Positions 24,293 to 33,240 of a stretch of 64,000 nt of DNA are shown here, piece by piece. The notes under the pieces were generated by a model. It had not been told where the DNA came from. It did no database searches and saw nothing but the letters and a program-made list of their open reading frames with translations. The stretch is taken from NCBI RefSeq assembly GCF_028550395.1, contig NZ_JAQQKW010000005.1:248001-312000 (forward strand), given 5' to 3'. A program made the position numbers and the translations under genes. Source of the DNA: Asticcacaulis currens. GTDB lineage: Bacteria; Pseudomonadota; Alphaproteobacteria; Caulobacterales; Caulobacteraceae. Within the stretch, counting starts at the first letter, position 1. Each line of letters opens with the position of its first letter.

Positions 24293-24631
24293 ATGACCTT
24301 TCCCGTTCTGAAAAACCGCAGCGATTTTCTGGCCGCCAACAAGGCGGCGTATCAGGCGCGCCCGACGGTGGTCATTCAGGCGCGCTTTCGCAATGACGGG
24401 GACGACACCATCCGCATCGGCTTTACCGCCACGAAAAAGACCGGCGGTTCGGTGAAACGCAACCGCGCCAAGCGCCGGATGCGCGAAGCGGCCCGCGCCC
24501 TTTTGCCCGACTACGGCCGCCCCGGTCACGACTATGTCTTCATTGCGCGCGACGCAACCAAGTCCTGCCCGTGGCAAGGTTTGCTTGACGATGTCAAACG
24601 CGCCCTGATAAGGCTGTCGCCCAAAGTTTAA
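24293..24631 (+). CDS. rnpA: ribonuclease P protein component
   Basis: The 112-residue basic protein has the signature KRNRAKRRMREAAR and RPGHDYVFIAR. It binds RNase P RNA (encoded at 46.8-47.2 kb in this window) to mature tRNA 5' ends. It begins MTFPVLKNRSDFLAANKA, as expected. yidC follows after 19 bases; the small yidD gene that often lies between them is absent. Confidence 0.95.
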   Translation: MTFPVLKNRSDFLAANKAAYQARPTVVIQARFRNDGDDTIRIGFTATKKTGGSVKRNRAKRRMREAARALLPDYGRPGHDYVFIARDATKSCPWQGLLDDVKRALIRLSPKV

Positions 24632-24650
24632 CCCCTCTTCAGAGTCTCTC

Positions 24651-26627
24651 ATGAAGCGCGACGACAATCGCAATATGTTCATCTTCCTCGCCCTCTCCAT
24701 GGCGATCCTGTTCGGCTATCAGTTCTTTGTGGCCGGGCCCAAGATGGAGAAGGAACGCGCCGCCGCCATGGCGCAGAAGAAGATCGAGGCCGCCAAGGCC
24801 CCCGTCGCCACGCCGGAGTCGCTGTTTGTCGAAGGCAAGCTGACGCGCGATCAGGCCGTCGCCGCCACACCGCGCGTCGCCATCGACTCCCCGGCGCTGA
24901 AGGGTTCGCTGTCTCTGGCCGGTGCGCGCATCGACGACCTGTTCCTCAAGCAATATAAAGAGACTCTGAAGGCCGACTCCCCCAATGTCGAGCTGTTCCG
25001 CCCGCAAGGGGCCGAGCACGCATACTATGCCGAATCGGGCTGGGTCGGGGCCAATGTGCCGGGCCTGCCGTCGGGCAACAGCGTGTGGACCGTGCTTTCG
25101 GGCAGCGTGCTGTCGCCGGGCAAGGACGTGGTGCTGGGCTATGATGCGGGCACGGGCCTGCGCTTTGAACGCCGCCTGAGCCTCGATGACAAGTATATGA
25201 TCACCGTCACCGACACTGTGGTCAATGCCACGGGCGCGGCGGTGACGCTGGCCCCCTATGCCAATGTCGTGCGTCAGGGCGCACCCGAAGCGCTCGGCAA
25301 GAACATGATCCTGCACGAAGGCGGCATCGGGGCCTTCTCCAAGGACGCTACGGGCAAGGGCTATACCACCCCGGAATTCAAGTTCCACAAGTGGGAAAAG
25401 GACGAGAAGAAGGCCGGTTTCAAGGCCGACTCCACCGGCGGCTGGATGGGCCTGACCGACAAATACTGGCTGGCCGCGGTCATTCCGGATCAGAAGGCGA
25501 AGATTCACGCCGCCATGAAGGCGACGGATCAGACCCCGGCCGACGAAAAGGACTTCAACTTCCTCTATCAGGCGGGCTATGTCGCCGACGCCGTGACGGT
25601 GCAGCCGGGTCAGCCGGTCAGCGTCACCTATCGTGTCTTTGCCGGTGCCAAGCAGGCCTCGCTTCTGGCCGCCTATCAGGACAAGCTGCACCTGCCGTCG
25701 TTCGACAAGGCCATCGACTGGGGCATGTTCTGGTTCTTCACCCGCCCGATGTTCTTCGTGCTGGACTTCCTGTTCAAATATGTCGGCAATTTCGGTCTGG
25801 CCATTCTGGGCCTCACCGTTCTGGTCAAGCTCATCTTCTTCCCGCTGGCGCATAAATCCTATGAGTCGATGACCAAGATGAAGATGCTTCAGCCCCAGGT
25901 CGAGGAGCTGAAGAAGAAGCACGAAGGCAATCCGCAGCAGATGCAGATTGAAATGATGGGCCTTTACCAGAAGGAAAAGGTCAATCCGATGTCGGGCTGT
26001 CTGCCCATCTTCGTGCAGATGCCGGTCTTCTATTCGCTGTACAAGGTGCTGTTCGTCACCATCGAAATGCGCCACGCGCCCTTCTTCGGCTGGATTCAGG
26101 ATCTGTCGAGCAAGGACCCGACGACGATGTTCAACCTGTTCGGCCTGCTGCCCTACGATCCGGCCACCCTGCCGGTCATTGGCGGGCTGATGGCGACCTC
26201 GCTGCATATCGGCGTCCTGCCGCTGCTGTACGGGGCCTCCATGTGGCTGTCGCAGAGCATGAACCCGCCGATGCCCGACCCCATGCAGCGCAAGATCTTC
26301 GCCTTCATGCCGGTGATGTTCACCTTCATCATGGCGCCGTTTGCTTCGGGCCTGCTGATCTACTGGGTGTGGAACAACGTCCTGACCGTGGCGCAGCAAT
26401 ACGCCCTGATGCGCCAGATGGGCGTCGAAAACCCGATCGACACCCTGCTGGGCAAGGTCGCCAAAACCAAGCCGAAGTCCGAAGCGGCGCACGTCATCGA
26501 GGTGGCCGAGGAAGCCATCCACGAAGGCGAAGTGACCCAAGGCACCCCGGCCCGCAAGCGCAAGCCGGCGGCCACGGGCAGCTCGGCAGGCGGCACCAAA
26601 CGCACCCGCGGGACGAAGAAGGACTAA
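24651..26627 (+). CDS. yidC: membrane protein insertase YidC
   Basis: The 658-residue protein begins with a membrane anchor, NMFIFLALSMAILFGYQFFV, followed by a large periplasmic domain up to about residue 350 and a C-terminal five-helix insertase core (WGMFWFFTRPMFFVLDFLF, GLAILGLTVLVKLIFFPL, MSGCLPIFVQMPVFYSLYKV). The basic C-terminal tail with KRKPAA can bind ribosomes. It inserts proteins in the inner membrane alone or with SecYEG. It is slightly longer than E. coli YidC, mostly in the tail. Confidence 0.97.
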   Translation: MKRDDNRNMFIFLALSMAILFGYQFFVAGPKMEKERAAAMAQKKIEAAKAPVATPESLFVEGKLTRDQAVAATPRVAIDSPALKGSLSLAGARIDDLFLKQYKETLKADSPNVELFRPQGAEHAYYAESGWVGANVPGLPSGNSVWTVLSGSVLSPGKDVVLGYDAGTGLRFERRLSLDDKYMITVTDTVVNATGAAVTLAPYANVVRQGAPEALGKNMILHEGGIGAFSKDATGKGYTTPEFKFHKWEKDEKKAGFKADSTGGWMGLTDKYWLAAVIPDQKAKIHAAMKATDQTPADEKDFNFLYQAGYVADAVTVQPGQPVSVTYRVFAGAKQASLLAAYQDKLHLPSFDKAIDWGMFWFFTRPMFFVLDFLFKYVGNFGLAILGLTVLVKLIFFPLAHKSYESMTKMKMLQPQVEELKKKHEGNPQQMQIEMMGLYQKEKVNPMSGCLPIFVQMPVFYSLYKVLFVTIEMRHAPFFGWIQDLSSKDPTTMFNLFGLLPYDPATLPVIGGLMATSLHIGVLPLLYGASMWLSQSMNPPMPDPMQRKIFAFMPVMFTFIMAPFASGLLIYWVWNNVLTVAQQYALMRQMGVENPIDTLLGKVAKTKPKSEAAHVIEVAEEAIHEGEVTQGTPARKRKPAATGSSAGGTKRTRGTKKD

Positions 26628-26677
26628 GGCGATCCGTTACCTACCGCCTTTGGGCGGAGAGCCGGTCCTTTCTTAGA

Positions 26678-26864
26678 CCTCCTCAGCTTGCTGGGGAGCC
26701 GGGCGGCCGGAGCCGGGGACCGCACGAGATTGCCGAAGGCAAACGAGATGTGGTGGTGGGGGTTCTTCAATCTCCACCCCTTTGCTATTTGTAAGTTCGC
26801 AAGATACCCCACCCCCACGCCCTATCGGGCGCGGTCCCCCTCCCCAACGTGTTGGGAGGTATAG
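26678..26864. repeat. family 2 repeat cluster
   Basis: This 187-base block in the yidC-engB gap has several units: ACCTCCTCAGCTTGCTGGGG, a GGACCGCACGAGATTGCC-type unit with GGTGGTGGGGG, ACCCCACCCCCACG, and finally TCCCCAACGTGTTGGGAGG. It probably stands between two transcription units or processes one mRNA. Confidence 0.7.
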
Positions 26865-26881
26865 GTTTTAAAGGCACGTCC

Positions 26882-27580
26882 ATGACCGACGAAACGCAAA
26901 ATACCTCTGAGCACGCCCCCGCCGCTGAGACGGCTGAAGAGGCGCTCTATTCCGCCGAAACGCTCGAAGCCGCACGCGTGCTGTTTGCGCGCCCGGCCAC
27001 CTTCATGATGGGCGCGGCCAAGATCGAGCAACTGCCCGCCGCCGACCTGCCCGAAGTGACCTTTGCCGGGCGCTCCAATGTCGGCAAGTCGAGCCTGATC
27101 AATGCGCTGGTCGGGCAAAACCATCTGGCGCGTGCCTCCAACGAGCCGGGCCGCACGCGCGAGGTCAATTTCTTCGTACTGGACGAAAAGCTGCGGCTGG
27201 TCGATCTGCCCGGCTATGGCTGGGCCAAGGCGTCCAAGGCCGAGGTCAAGAAGTTCCAGAATCTGGGGCGCGACTATCTGCGCGGCCGGCCGAACCTCAA
27301 ACGCGCCTATCTGCTGATCGACGCGCGCCACGGGCTGAAAGCGGTCGATAATGAGCCGATGGACGCGCTGGACGTCGCCGCCGTCTCCTATCAGATCGTT
27401 CTGACCAAGGCCGACAAGATCAAGCCGCACGAGCTGAAGGCCGTCATCGAGAAGACGCAGGCGCAGATCAAAAAGCGGCCAGCGGCGCACCCGGTGGTGC
27501 TGGCGACCTCTTCGGAAAAAGGCCACGGCATCCCCGAACTGCGCGCCGAGATCATGACGACCTGCGCGGTCGCGCCGTAA
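26882..27580 (+). CDS. engB: ribosome biogenesis GTPase EngB (YihA/YsxC)
   Basis: The 232-residue protein has G1 [16 protein letters not shown], the switch region [14 protein letters not shown]3 [11 protein letters not shown] and G4 LTKADK, all in EngB order, and G5-like ATSSEKGHG. It helps assemble the 50S subunit. The start at 26882 gives an N-terminal acidic extension of about 45 residues, common in alphaproteobacteria. It keeps the rpmH-rnpA-yidC-engB order. Confidence 0.95.
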   Translation: MTDETQNTSEHAPAAETAEEALYSAETLEAARVLFARPATFMMGAAKIEQLPAADLPEVTFAGRSNVGKSSLINALVGQNHLARASNEPGRTREVNFFVLDEKLRLVDLPGYGWAKASKAEVKKFQNLGRDYLRGRPNLKRAYLLIDARHGLKAVDNEPMDALDVAAVSYQIVLTKADKIKPHELKAVIEKTQAQIKKRPAAHPVVLATSSEKGHGIPELRAEIMTTCAVAP

Positions 27581-27589
27581 GTCTCATTC

Positions 27590-27618
27590 ATACCTCCCCT
27601 CCAAAGGCAGGGAGGTAT
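27590..27618. repeat. family 2 hairpin
   Basis: ATACCTCCC and GGGAGGTAT are perfect arms around an 11-base loop, in the short gap between engB and the DUF3445 gene. Confidence 0.7.
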
Positions 27619-27630
27619 AAGATAGCACTC

Positions 27631-28437
27631 ATGCACACGCCCTTTGACGGTTCGCAGCCTCTGTTTCGTATCGGTCTGGCCCCGTTGGGAGACGCGGCGT
27701 GGCTGGAGCGTGATGAGCGCCTGCCCCGCTATCTGGCGGAAAAAGAACGCCTCTTGAGCCAGGACCGCGACGCCGTGTTCGGTGCGCAACCGGGCTCCGA
27801 AGCCGCGCAAGGCGAAGCCCTGCGTCTGATCGAAAGCACGCTCAACACCCCCGCCCCGCCGTCTGACGCCCCGCTGATGGCCGCGGCACGACTGGTGGCC
27901 GAAGACCTGGCCATCTTGCAAACATCCCCCGAAGGCTGGCGGCTGACGGCGGGCTGCATCTGCTTCCCCTCCTCATGGTCGCTGCCGGACAAGCTGGGCA
28001 AGCCCCTGCATGAGGTGCATGGCCCGGTGCCCGATTTTCAGACAGGGACGCGCAACGCCACGATCATCGAGCGCATTTTCGATAATCTGCGTCCCGATGA
28101 ACCGGTCATTCGCTGGAACTGGTCGCTGTACGGCACGGACACGCTGCACCATCCCCACCTGTCCCCACCGCAGCGCTTCGGACGCGGCGACCGCGCCGAC
28201 ACCGTCTATGTGCGCGTTGAACGTCAGACCTTGCGTAAACTGCCGCAGACGGGTGCGGTGCTGTTCACCATCGGCATCCACCTGACGCCGCTGGAGGCCA
28301 TTGAGGCCCACCCGGAACGCGAACGCCTCACCCAAGGCCTGATCCATCAGATCGAAGCCCTCGATGAGGCGCAAAGCGAATATAAGGGATTGCGCGCCGA
28401 ACGTGAGCGGCTCATCCTGCGCCTGAAAGGGAGATGA
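27631..28437 (+). CDS. DUF3445, heme-dependent oxidative N-demethylase-like
   Basis: The 268-residue protein has DUF3445 hallmarks: RDAVFGAQPGSEAAQGE, an LTAGCICFPSSWSLPDKLG motif, LHEVHGPVPDF and the WNWSLYGTDTLHHP segment. Relatives include the heme-binding subunit of dimethylamine monooxygenase-type enzymes, which oxidatively demethylate amines. No partner reductase or ferredoxin gene is near, so the substrate is open. Its TGA overlaps a downstream ATG (ATGA at 28434). Confidence 0.85.
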   Translation: MHTPFDGSQPLFRIGLAPLGDAAWLERDERLPRYLAEKERLLSQDRDAVFGAQPGSEAAQGEALRLIESTLNTPAPPSDAPLMAAARLVAEDLAILQTSPEGWRLTAGCICFPSSWSLPDKLGKPLHEVHGPVPDFQTGTRNATIIERIFDNLRPDEPVIRWNWSLYGTDTLHHPHLSPPQRFGRGDRADTVYVRVERQTLRKLPQTGAVLFTIGIHLTPLEAIEAHPERERLTQGLIHQIEALDEAQSEYKGLRAERERLILRLKGR

Positions 28438-28868
28438 GGGATGAGGCTGACGATGGCGATACCGTCACGGCTTTAATAGCGCTGACGACACCGGTACAGG
28501 CGAGCACCGTTGGGTCCATTACGCACAGAGAGATCAATCAGGCCCATCTCGACGGTTGCGGCACGACACTTTACCGAACGCCTGACTTTGAAAAAGGCCA
28601 ACCGCCTATCCTCTGGCATGACGATTTTCAAACCGGCCTGATGCGGTGGCACGGTCAGCTTGTCACCCTGACGCTGAAAGGGGAACTGAAGTCGAGCGTC
28701 ACCCCTGTGAGCCAGTTTGTCAGCGCCGACGGCAACCTGCGGGTGACACAGACCCTCAAGGTGACAAAGAGGCTGGGCGAGGAGTTGTCCAACATGGCAG
28801 GAACCCTGACCCTCACACAGAAGGGCAGGTCGCAGAGCGTGACGGTTTACGGCCAGAGCGGCTGCTGA
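28434..28868 (+). CDS. hypothetical protein, possibly with a frameshifted signal peptide
   Basis: The open frame gives 144 residues, ending GQSGC. From about residue 24 on it resembles the protein at 28984-29409 in plan: an early Cys with LY/FY (CGTTLYRT vs CFTAFYQS), a WH/WI..D motif, LKGEL/LTHQS strands, TLKVTK/TFKKLK and a terminal Cys. Its paralog has a signal peptide, but this frame begins with acidic MRDEADDGDT. In another frame, an ATG at 28441 with GGGAG seven bases upstream encodes MRLTMAIPSR before a stop. One missing base near 28471 would join this to LIALTTPVQA, a proper signal peptide. So the gene may be newly disrupted or misread. Confidence 0.55.
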   Translation: MRDEADDGDTVTALIALTTPVQASTVGSITHREINQAHLDGCGTTLYRTPDFEKGQPPILWHDDFQTGLMRWHGQLVTLTLKGELKSSVTPVSQFVSADGNLRVTQTLKVTKRLGEELSNMAGTLTLTQKGRSQSVTVYGQSGC

Positions 28869-28983
28869 GGCAGTTGCGCCACTCACTTCACTCTCTAGCT
28901 TAGGCGAGTGATCTCTACACAGACACTACATTGAAAAAACGACAATATATTGCAAGCATAGCCTGCTTGCCAGGTATAGAATT

Positions 28984-29409
28984 ATGAAAACAGCCGCCAC
29001 CGTAAGCATTTTTATCGGCCTTCTATGGATAGCGAAGGCGCACGCTGCGACAATGGGCGAGATCAGTGAAGACGAAATCGACCGACATATTTCCGGGTGG
29101 TGCTTCACGGCGTTTTACCAAAGCTATGGAAAAGATGGCCCTACCGGCCCACTCATCTGGATCAACGATCAAAGCGACGCTTTAATCCGCCTAAATGACC
29201 AAACAATTGGGCTCACACACCAGAGCACCGAGACAAAACCCATGCGCACAGCCCGTTTTAGCAGTGAAGACGGCAAAACGGTTGTTGCCTACACCTTTAA
29301 AAAGCTGAAGTCCCGTCAGGGCTTTGATGATGTGTTGGCCACGTTTGTCCTGACACACGGAGGTGAAAATCAGACCTTTCATCTGAAAGGCACAAATTCC
29401 TGCTGGTAA
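28984..29409 (+). CDS. small secreted hypothetical protein with two cysteines
   Basis: The 141-residue protein begins MKTAATVSIFIGLLWIAKA with a cleavage site after AHA at about residue 21, so it is exported. Two cysteines, C37 in GWCFTAFY and the penultimate residue C140, may form a disulfide tying the ends together. The central part is predicted beta-rich. It is a divergent paralog of the preceding ORF. The local DNA is less GC-rich than its neighbours, which may indicate transfer or relaxed selection. Function unknown. Confidence 0.65.
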   Translation: MKTAATVSIFIGLLWIAKAHAATMGEISEDEIDRHISGWCFTAFYQSYGKDGPTGPLIWINDQSDALIRLNDQTIGLTHQSTETKPMRTARFSSEDGKTVVAYTFKKLKSRQGFDDVLATFVLTHGGENQTFHLKGTNSCW

Positions 29410-29440
29410 AAAGCCCCGCGATATGTCGCGGGGCGTTCAA
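29408..29440 (-). terminator. terminator of the DUF3126 gene
   Basis: GCCCCGCG and CGCGGGGC form an 8-base stem with a 6-base loop, followed on the minus strand by TTTTTACC. It lies between two convergent genes and may serve both. Confidence 0.8.
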
Positions 29441-29442
29441 AA

Positions 29443-29643
29443 TTACAGGTCTTCCTTGAGGATGGCCATTTCGAACAGGTAGGAGCCTTCCTCGTCCTCA
29501 TCGACATAGACGACGCCGACAAAGTCTTCGCCGATATAGACCTCGGCGGAGTCCTTCTGCTTGCGGGCACGGACCTCAAGGCCCTTGGTGCCGAAGGTCT
29601 GGGTCAGATAGGCTTGCACCTTGGTGATTTCTGCAGGCGTCAT
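29443..29643 (-). CDS. DUF3126 protein
   Basis: The 66-residue protein begins MTPAEITKVQAYLTQTFGTK and continues with VRARKQKDSAEVYIGEDFVGVV and a DEDEEGSYLFEMAIL ending, the standard form of DUF3126 in alphaproteobacteria. It is a small cytoplasmic alpha/beta protein with no assigned function. It is probably monocistronic: a terminator follows and 145 bases separate it from the next gene. Confidence 0.87.
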   Translation of the reverse strand: MTPAEITKVQAYLTQTFGTKGLEVRARKQKDSAEVYIGEDFVGVVYVDEDEEGSYLFEMAILKEDL

Positions 29644-29788
29644 GTGATGTATCTCTTAAATGGCGGGGCCCTGAACGATGCGATCAAAGCACGATTTCAC
29701 CGGGGCGGGGATAGAGTATGTATGTCTGTTTAGCCGCGAACGCCGCCAGAGGCAAACCCCAAGGCGCAAGCGTCAACATGGAAATGGC

Positions 29789-30298
29789 TCAGGCCCGCGA
29801 CCTGAGACGCTGACCCGCCGCGCTCAAAAGGGCTTTGGAATAGATTTTGTGGAAACCCAAAAGCGCATGGAAGCCGAAACCCAGCCATGCCTTTCCATCA
29901 GGGGATATACGCTCAGGGACAACAACGCTGCCGAACCAGAGCCTTGTACCGCTAGGCAGGGCTTGACAACTCAGCCACGAGCGCGTCTTGGACAGGAAGT
30001 CACACATCAGTATCTGATCGGGCTCGCGGGCCTCAACAGTCCACGCGGCAAACCGCAGACTCTCCCGACACGCCAGAGCCCTAGCCTGCGAGTCAGTCGA
30101 CGGTTTAGCCACCAGTAAAGCCAACACCAGACGTTCGCATTTGAACAGCGGCGTTGTGTAGAAGGCCTCAATATAATCGTTCAAAGTGACGCGAAAGGTA
30201 AGGTCGAGATAATAGGCATCGGTGTAAGCCCCACGCTGACGATAGGCCTGCACTTGGGATCGCTCAGGGGGTTCCGCCGTAAAGACCCGACCTCTCAT
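29789..30298 (-). CDS. conserved hypothetical protein of about 170 residues
   Basis: The 169-residue protein contains YYLDLTFRVTLNDYIEAFYT, FKCERLVLALLVAKPSTD, a FAAWTVEAREPDQILMCDF strand pair, TRSWLS and GFGFHALLGFHKIYSKALL near the C-terminus. This ordered pattern looks like a soluble ligand-binding or DUF2867-like fold, but I cannot name the family with confidence. It lies 10 bases after cysE and probably shares its transcript. The ATG at 30298 has only a weak ribosome-binding site. Confidence 0.65.
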   Translation of the reverse strand: MRGRVFTAEPPERSQVQAYRQRGAYTDAYYLDLTFRVTLNDYIEAFYTTPLFKCERLVLALLVAKPSTDSQARALACRESLRFAAWTVEAREPDQILMCDFLSKTRSWLSCQALPSGTRLWFGSVVVPERISPDGKAWLGFGFHALLGFHKIYSKALLSAAGQRLRSRA

Positions 30299-30308
30299 CT
30301 TTCTGCTA

Positions 30309-31136
30309 TCAGATCACGTAATCGTAGATCACATCCGAAAGAGTCTGATCCATCGACCGGGCCGGGTCGGGGCAGGTCTGGCAGTTGACCAGCCGTGCCG
30401 GAACGCCGGCGGCTGTGCAGTGCGCCGGGACGGGCTTCAGGACCACCGAACCGGCGGCGATCTTGGCAAACTCACCGATCTCGATATTGCCGAGCACCTT
30501 GGCCCCGGCCCCCAGCAGCACGCCGCGGCCGATCTTGGGGTGACGATCGCCCTGTTCAGAGCCCGTTCCACCCAGCGTTACGCCGTGCAGCATCGACACC
30601 TCATCGCCCACCACCGCCGTTTCGCCGATGACGATGCCCGTGCCGTGGTCCATCAGCACGCCCTTGCCGACCTTTGCCGCCGGATGAATGTCGATCTGGA
30701 ACAGTTCCGACACGCGGCTTTGCAGCAGGTGCGCCATGGTAAAGCGCCCGTCCTGCCACAGTCGGTGCGCGATGCGATAGACTTGCAGACTCAGGAAGCC
30801 TTTGAAGAACATGAAGGTTTGCAGATAGCCCTTGGCCGCCGGGTCGCGCTCATAGACGGCCTGAAGATCGGCCTCCGCCGCCTCGACCAGGGCGCTGTCG
30901 GCCTTGAGATAGCGCTGCACCATCTCACGCACAGTCATACCGCGCAGGGTGTCGTCAGCCAGCTTGCGCGCCATATGATAGGACAGGGCCGAGGCCAGAT
31001 CGTCGTGCGACAAGATGGTCGAATGCAGCAGCGAGGCCAGACCCGGCTCGGACGCCACCACGTCGGAGGCTTCCTGACGCAGGGTCAGCCAGATCGGCTT
31101 GTCCTGCGGTGTAATCACCTCAAACGGTTGCGCCAT
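30309..31136 (-). CDS. cysE: serine O-acetyltransferase
   Basis: The 275-residue protein has the N-terminal helical domain and the C-terminal left-handed beta helix with hexapeptide repeats: IHPAAKVGKGVLMDHGTGIV, IGETAVVGDEVSMLHGVTLGG and HPKIGRGVLLGAGAKVLGNI. The catalytic histidine is in MDHGTG. It makes O-acetylserine from serine and acetyl-CoA, the committed step to cysteine. A Nudix gene lies 15 bases upstream in the same direction. Confidence 0.97.
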   Translation of the reverse strand: MAQPFEVITPQDKPIWLTLRQEASDVVASEPGLASLLHSTILSHDDLASALSYHMARKLADDTLRGMTVREMVQRYLKADSALVEAAEADLQAVYERDPAAKGYLQTFMFFKGFLSLQVYRIAHRLWQDGRFTMAHLLQSRVSELFQIDIHPAAKVGKGVLMDHGTGIVIGETAVVGDEVSMLHGVTLGGTGSEQGDRHPKIGRGVLLGAGAKVLGNIEIGEFAKIAAGSVVLKPVPAHCTAAGVPARLVNCQTCPDPARSMDQTLSDVIYDYVI

Positions 31137-31151
31137 CTTTGACCCTTTGCC

Positions 31152-31823
31152 TCACACAATCTTTGCTGCCAGAGACGCCTCCAGCGCCCCTGTGACAGCC
31201 ATATGGTACACCCTCAGTACCGCTGCAACGGTTAAGGAGTCCCGTATCTGCCCTTTTATAACAGCTTCGAGCACGTCTTTGAAGGCAACCCGCGCGATTT
31301 CAAGGTTTTCGGTGTCGTCCCAGTCGGTTTCCCCTTCGCTCAGACCGGTGGCGAGATAGAGGATCGCCGTCTCGTCCGTGACCGAATTGCTCAGGTCGTA
31401 CCTCAGGATTTCGGTGAGCGTCGCGGCCTCAAGCCCTGTCTCTTCGCGCAGTTCACGCCGCGCCCCTTCCATCGGGTCTTCGTCGAAGTGCGCCCCGCCT
31501 TCGGGGATTTCCCAGCTCCAGGCATCAAACGCAAAGCGCATCTGCCCGACCATGGTCACCGTCCCGTCGTCGTGCAACGGCACCACGCCCACGGCGCGGT
31601 TACGGAAGTGCACGAAGCCGTAATGAGCGGGCTTACCCGTCGGTGCCACGGTTTCATGGCTTTCGACCGATATCCACGGCGTCTGATAGACGGTCCGCCC
31701 GACCAGGGTGCGCCAGCGCGGACGGGTGGCATCCTTTTCGGCGGAGTCCCAGCCCGGCAGGCTGTGTTCCTGACGGTGCGACACGGCACGCGGCGGAATG
31801 TCGTCGGAAAAGGTATCGCTCAT
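31152..31823 (-). CDS. Nudix hydrolase
   Basis: The 223-residue protein has a full Nudix box: G-x5-E-x7-REL-x-EE-x-GL, spanning GGAHFDEDPMEG and ARRELREETGLE. The core from WRTLVGRTVYQTPWISVESH to LSEGETDWDDTENLE resembles the ADP-ribose pyrophosphatase/NudF-like group, with an N-terminal extension of about 40 polar residues. Substrate is probably a nucleoside diphosphate linked to a sugar, but this is not certain. The ATG at 31823 follows CTGATGAGC-type context; it is divergent from a nitroreductase gene. Confidence 0.88.
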   Translation of the reverse strand: MSDTFSDDIPPRAVSHRQEHSLPGWDSAEKDATRPRWRTLVGRTVYQTPWISVESHETVAPTGKPAHYGFVHFRNRAVGVVPLHDDGTVTMVGQMRFAFDAWSWEIPEGGAHFDEDPMEGARRELREETGLEAATLTEILRYDLSNSVTDETAILYLATGLSEGETDWDDTENLEIARVAFKDVLEAVIKGQIRDSLTVAAVLRVYHMAVTGALEASLAAKIV

Positions 31824-31901
31824 CAGGGGCCTCCGGTCTGTCAAAACCTGCCAGTGCGGCCTATAAGAGATCAAGACCGTATTTGCGATGAAGAGTGTTT
31901 T

Positions 31902-32534
31902 ATGACCGCCAAAGCCGATATTCGCCAACTGGACCTCGCTCCCATTCCTTTTGGCACGCCCCTGCCCGCTAAAATCTCGGCGCAAACCCTGGACCTGCTG
32001 CTGACGCGGCGCTCCGCCCCGGCCCCGACACTTGGCCTGCCCGCGCCGTCCGAAGACGAGATGGAGGTGCTGCTGAAGATCGGCTTCCGCGTGCCCGACC
32101 ACGGCAAGATCGGCCCCTGGCGCATCGTGCGTTTCACGCCGGAATCGAAGGCGCGGCTGGTCGATAAGCTGCGCGCTCTGGCCGAAGCGCGTGGTGACAA
32201 GGCGCAGGCGGGCGCGCTCCTCAAACTCTCCACACCGCCGCAAGCCCTGCTGGTGGTCTATTCGCCGGTTCAGCCGCATAAGATCCCCCTGTGGGAGCAG
32301 ATGGGCTCGGCCTTTGCCATCTGTCAGAACCTGCTGATTGCGGCGGGGGCCATGGGCTATGGCGCCAACTGGATCACCGACTGGTATGCCTATGACGCCG
32401 AGGCCAAGGCGCTTTTGGGCCTCAGGGACGGCGAAGAGGTGGCGGGCTTCATCTATCTCGGCACGCCCACCGAAGCGCCGCTGGAACGCGACCGCCCGGA
32501 CTATGCCGAACGGGTGAGCTTCTGGGAGGGGTGA
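31902..32534 (+). CDS. nitroreductase family protein
   Basis: The 210-residue FMN-dependent oxidoreductase has LLLTRRSAPAPTLGLPAPSE near residue 32, with RRS typical of flavin phosphate binding, a VPDHGKIGPWRIVRF motif, and MGSAFAICQNLLIAAGAMGYG with WITDW, resembling the YdjA/RutE-like small nitroreductases. It uses NAD(P)H; natural substrate unknown. The ATG at 31902 is preceded by GAAGAGTG. Confidence 0.9.
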   Translation: MTAKADIRQLDLAPIPFGTPLPAKISAQTLDLLLTRRSAPAPTLGLPAPSEDEMEVLLKIGFRVPDHGKIGPWRIVRFTPESKARLVDKLRALAEARGDKAQAGALLKLSTPPQALLVVYSPVQPHKIPLWEQMGSAFAICQNLLIAAGAMGYGANWITDWYAYDAEAKALLGLRDGEEVAGFIYLGTPTEAPLERDRPDYAERVSFWEG

Positions 32535-32551
32535 TTTAGACCTCTGTAAGA

Positions 32552-32614
32552 AGGTCCCTCCGGCGGGCAGGGTCGCAGACCCTCCACCCGTTTCTGTCCC
32601 CTAATGGGAGAGGA
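32552..32614. repeat. family 2-like repeat, degenerate
   Basis: GGTCCCTCCGGCGGGCAGGG and CCCCTAATGGGAGAGGAG recall the family but the stems are imperfect. It lies between convergent genes. Confidence 0.4.
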
Positions 32615-32641
32615 GATCAGACGAACCTACCTTCTCAGATG

Positions 32642-33109
32642 TTAAAACGTCTCGACGTGGGATGGGCCTTGGGAATGTGCCTGACGACGAGATCGGAGAT
32701 ACGGCTCTATGGCCACTCGCCCCGCAAGAACGGCAAGGCCTATAGCCATCAAAGGCCAGACATCTGCCATTGCGAGGAGATGTTGCGGCGCGTAGGCCAT
32801 CAACGCCATCATGGTGAGGGTCAGGACGGCTGAGAAAACTGTGAAATACAGTATATAGGCCGTCGTCCACATACGACGCTTGCGAATAAACCCAAAAAAT
32901 TCGGCAACGATCAGCGTCGGGACGACGAAGTAAAGCGTTTCCATAACCCCGATATGCACACGTGCTGATCCGGCAAAATCCAGTTCGCCTGCCTCCGCAA
33001 GGAGGGGCATGACGACAGTCAGCACAACACTTATCCAGTTGCCTGCAACCAGCGCTATCACGCCAAATACCAAGGCGACCGGTATCCGTATCCACCAGCG
33101 ATTCCACAT
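32642..33109 (-). CDS. four-helix membrane protein, function unknown
   Basis: The 155-residue protein begins MWNRWWIRIPVALVFGVIAL after a GGGGGGAGGGG ribosome-binding sequence. It has four hydrophobic segments: about residues 7-33, 52-70 (VMETLYFVVPTLIVAEFFGF), 82-104 and 113-129. A positively charged tail, RSRRQAHSQ, ends it. No family is recognisable. Confidence 0.65.
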   Translation of the reverse strand: MWNRWWIRIPVALVFGVIALVAGNWISVVLTVVMPLLAEAGELDFAGSARVHIGVMETLYFVVPTLIVAEFFGFIRKRRMWTTAYILYFTVFSAVLTLTMMALMAYAPQHLLAMADVWPLMAIGLAVLAGRVAIEPYLRSRRQAHSQGPSHVETF

Positions 33110-33159
33110 CGGCCCCTCCCCCCTTGGGCTTATTCTACACGGGTGAAGGCAGAAGCCTA

Positions 33160-33192
33160 GCCCCCTCCCCTCTCCCGGTTGGCGCGAGAGGA
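33160..33192. repeat. family 2-like repeat
   Basis: CCCCCTCCCCTCTCCC is followed by GGTTGGCGCGAGAGGAAGAG, a weak hairpin between divergent genes. Confidence 0.4.
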
Positions 33193-33240
33193 AGAGCAAA
33201 ATCTATCCCCGCTGTTTGACGGCGGTCTATCCTCGCGCGC

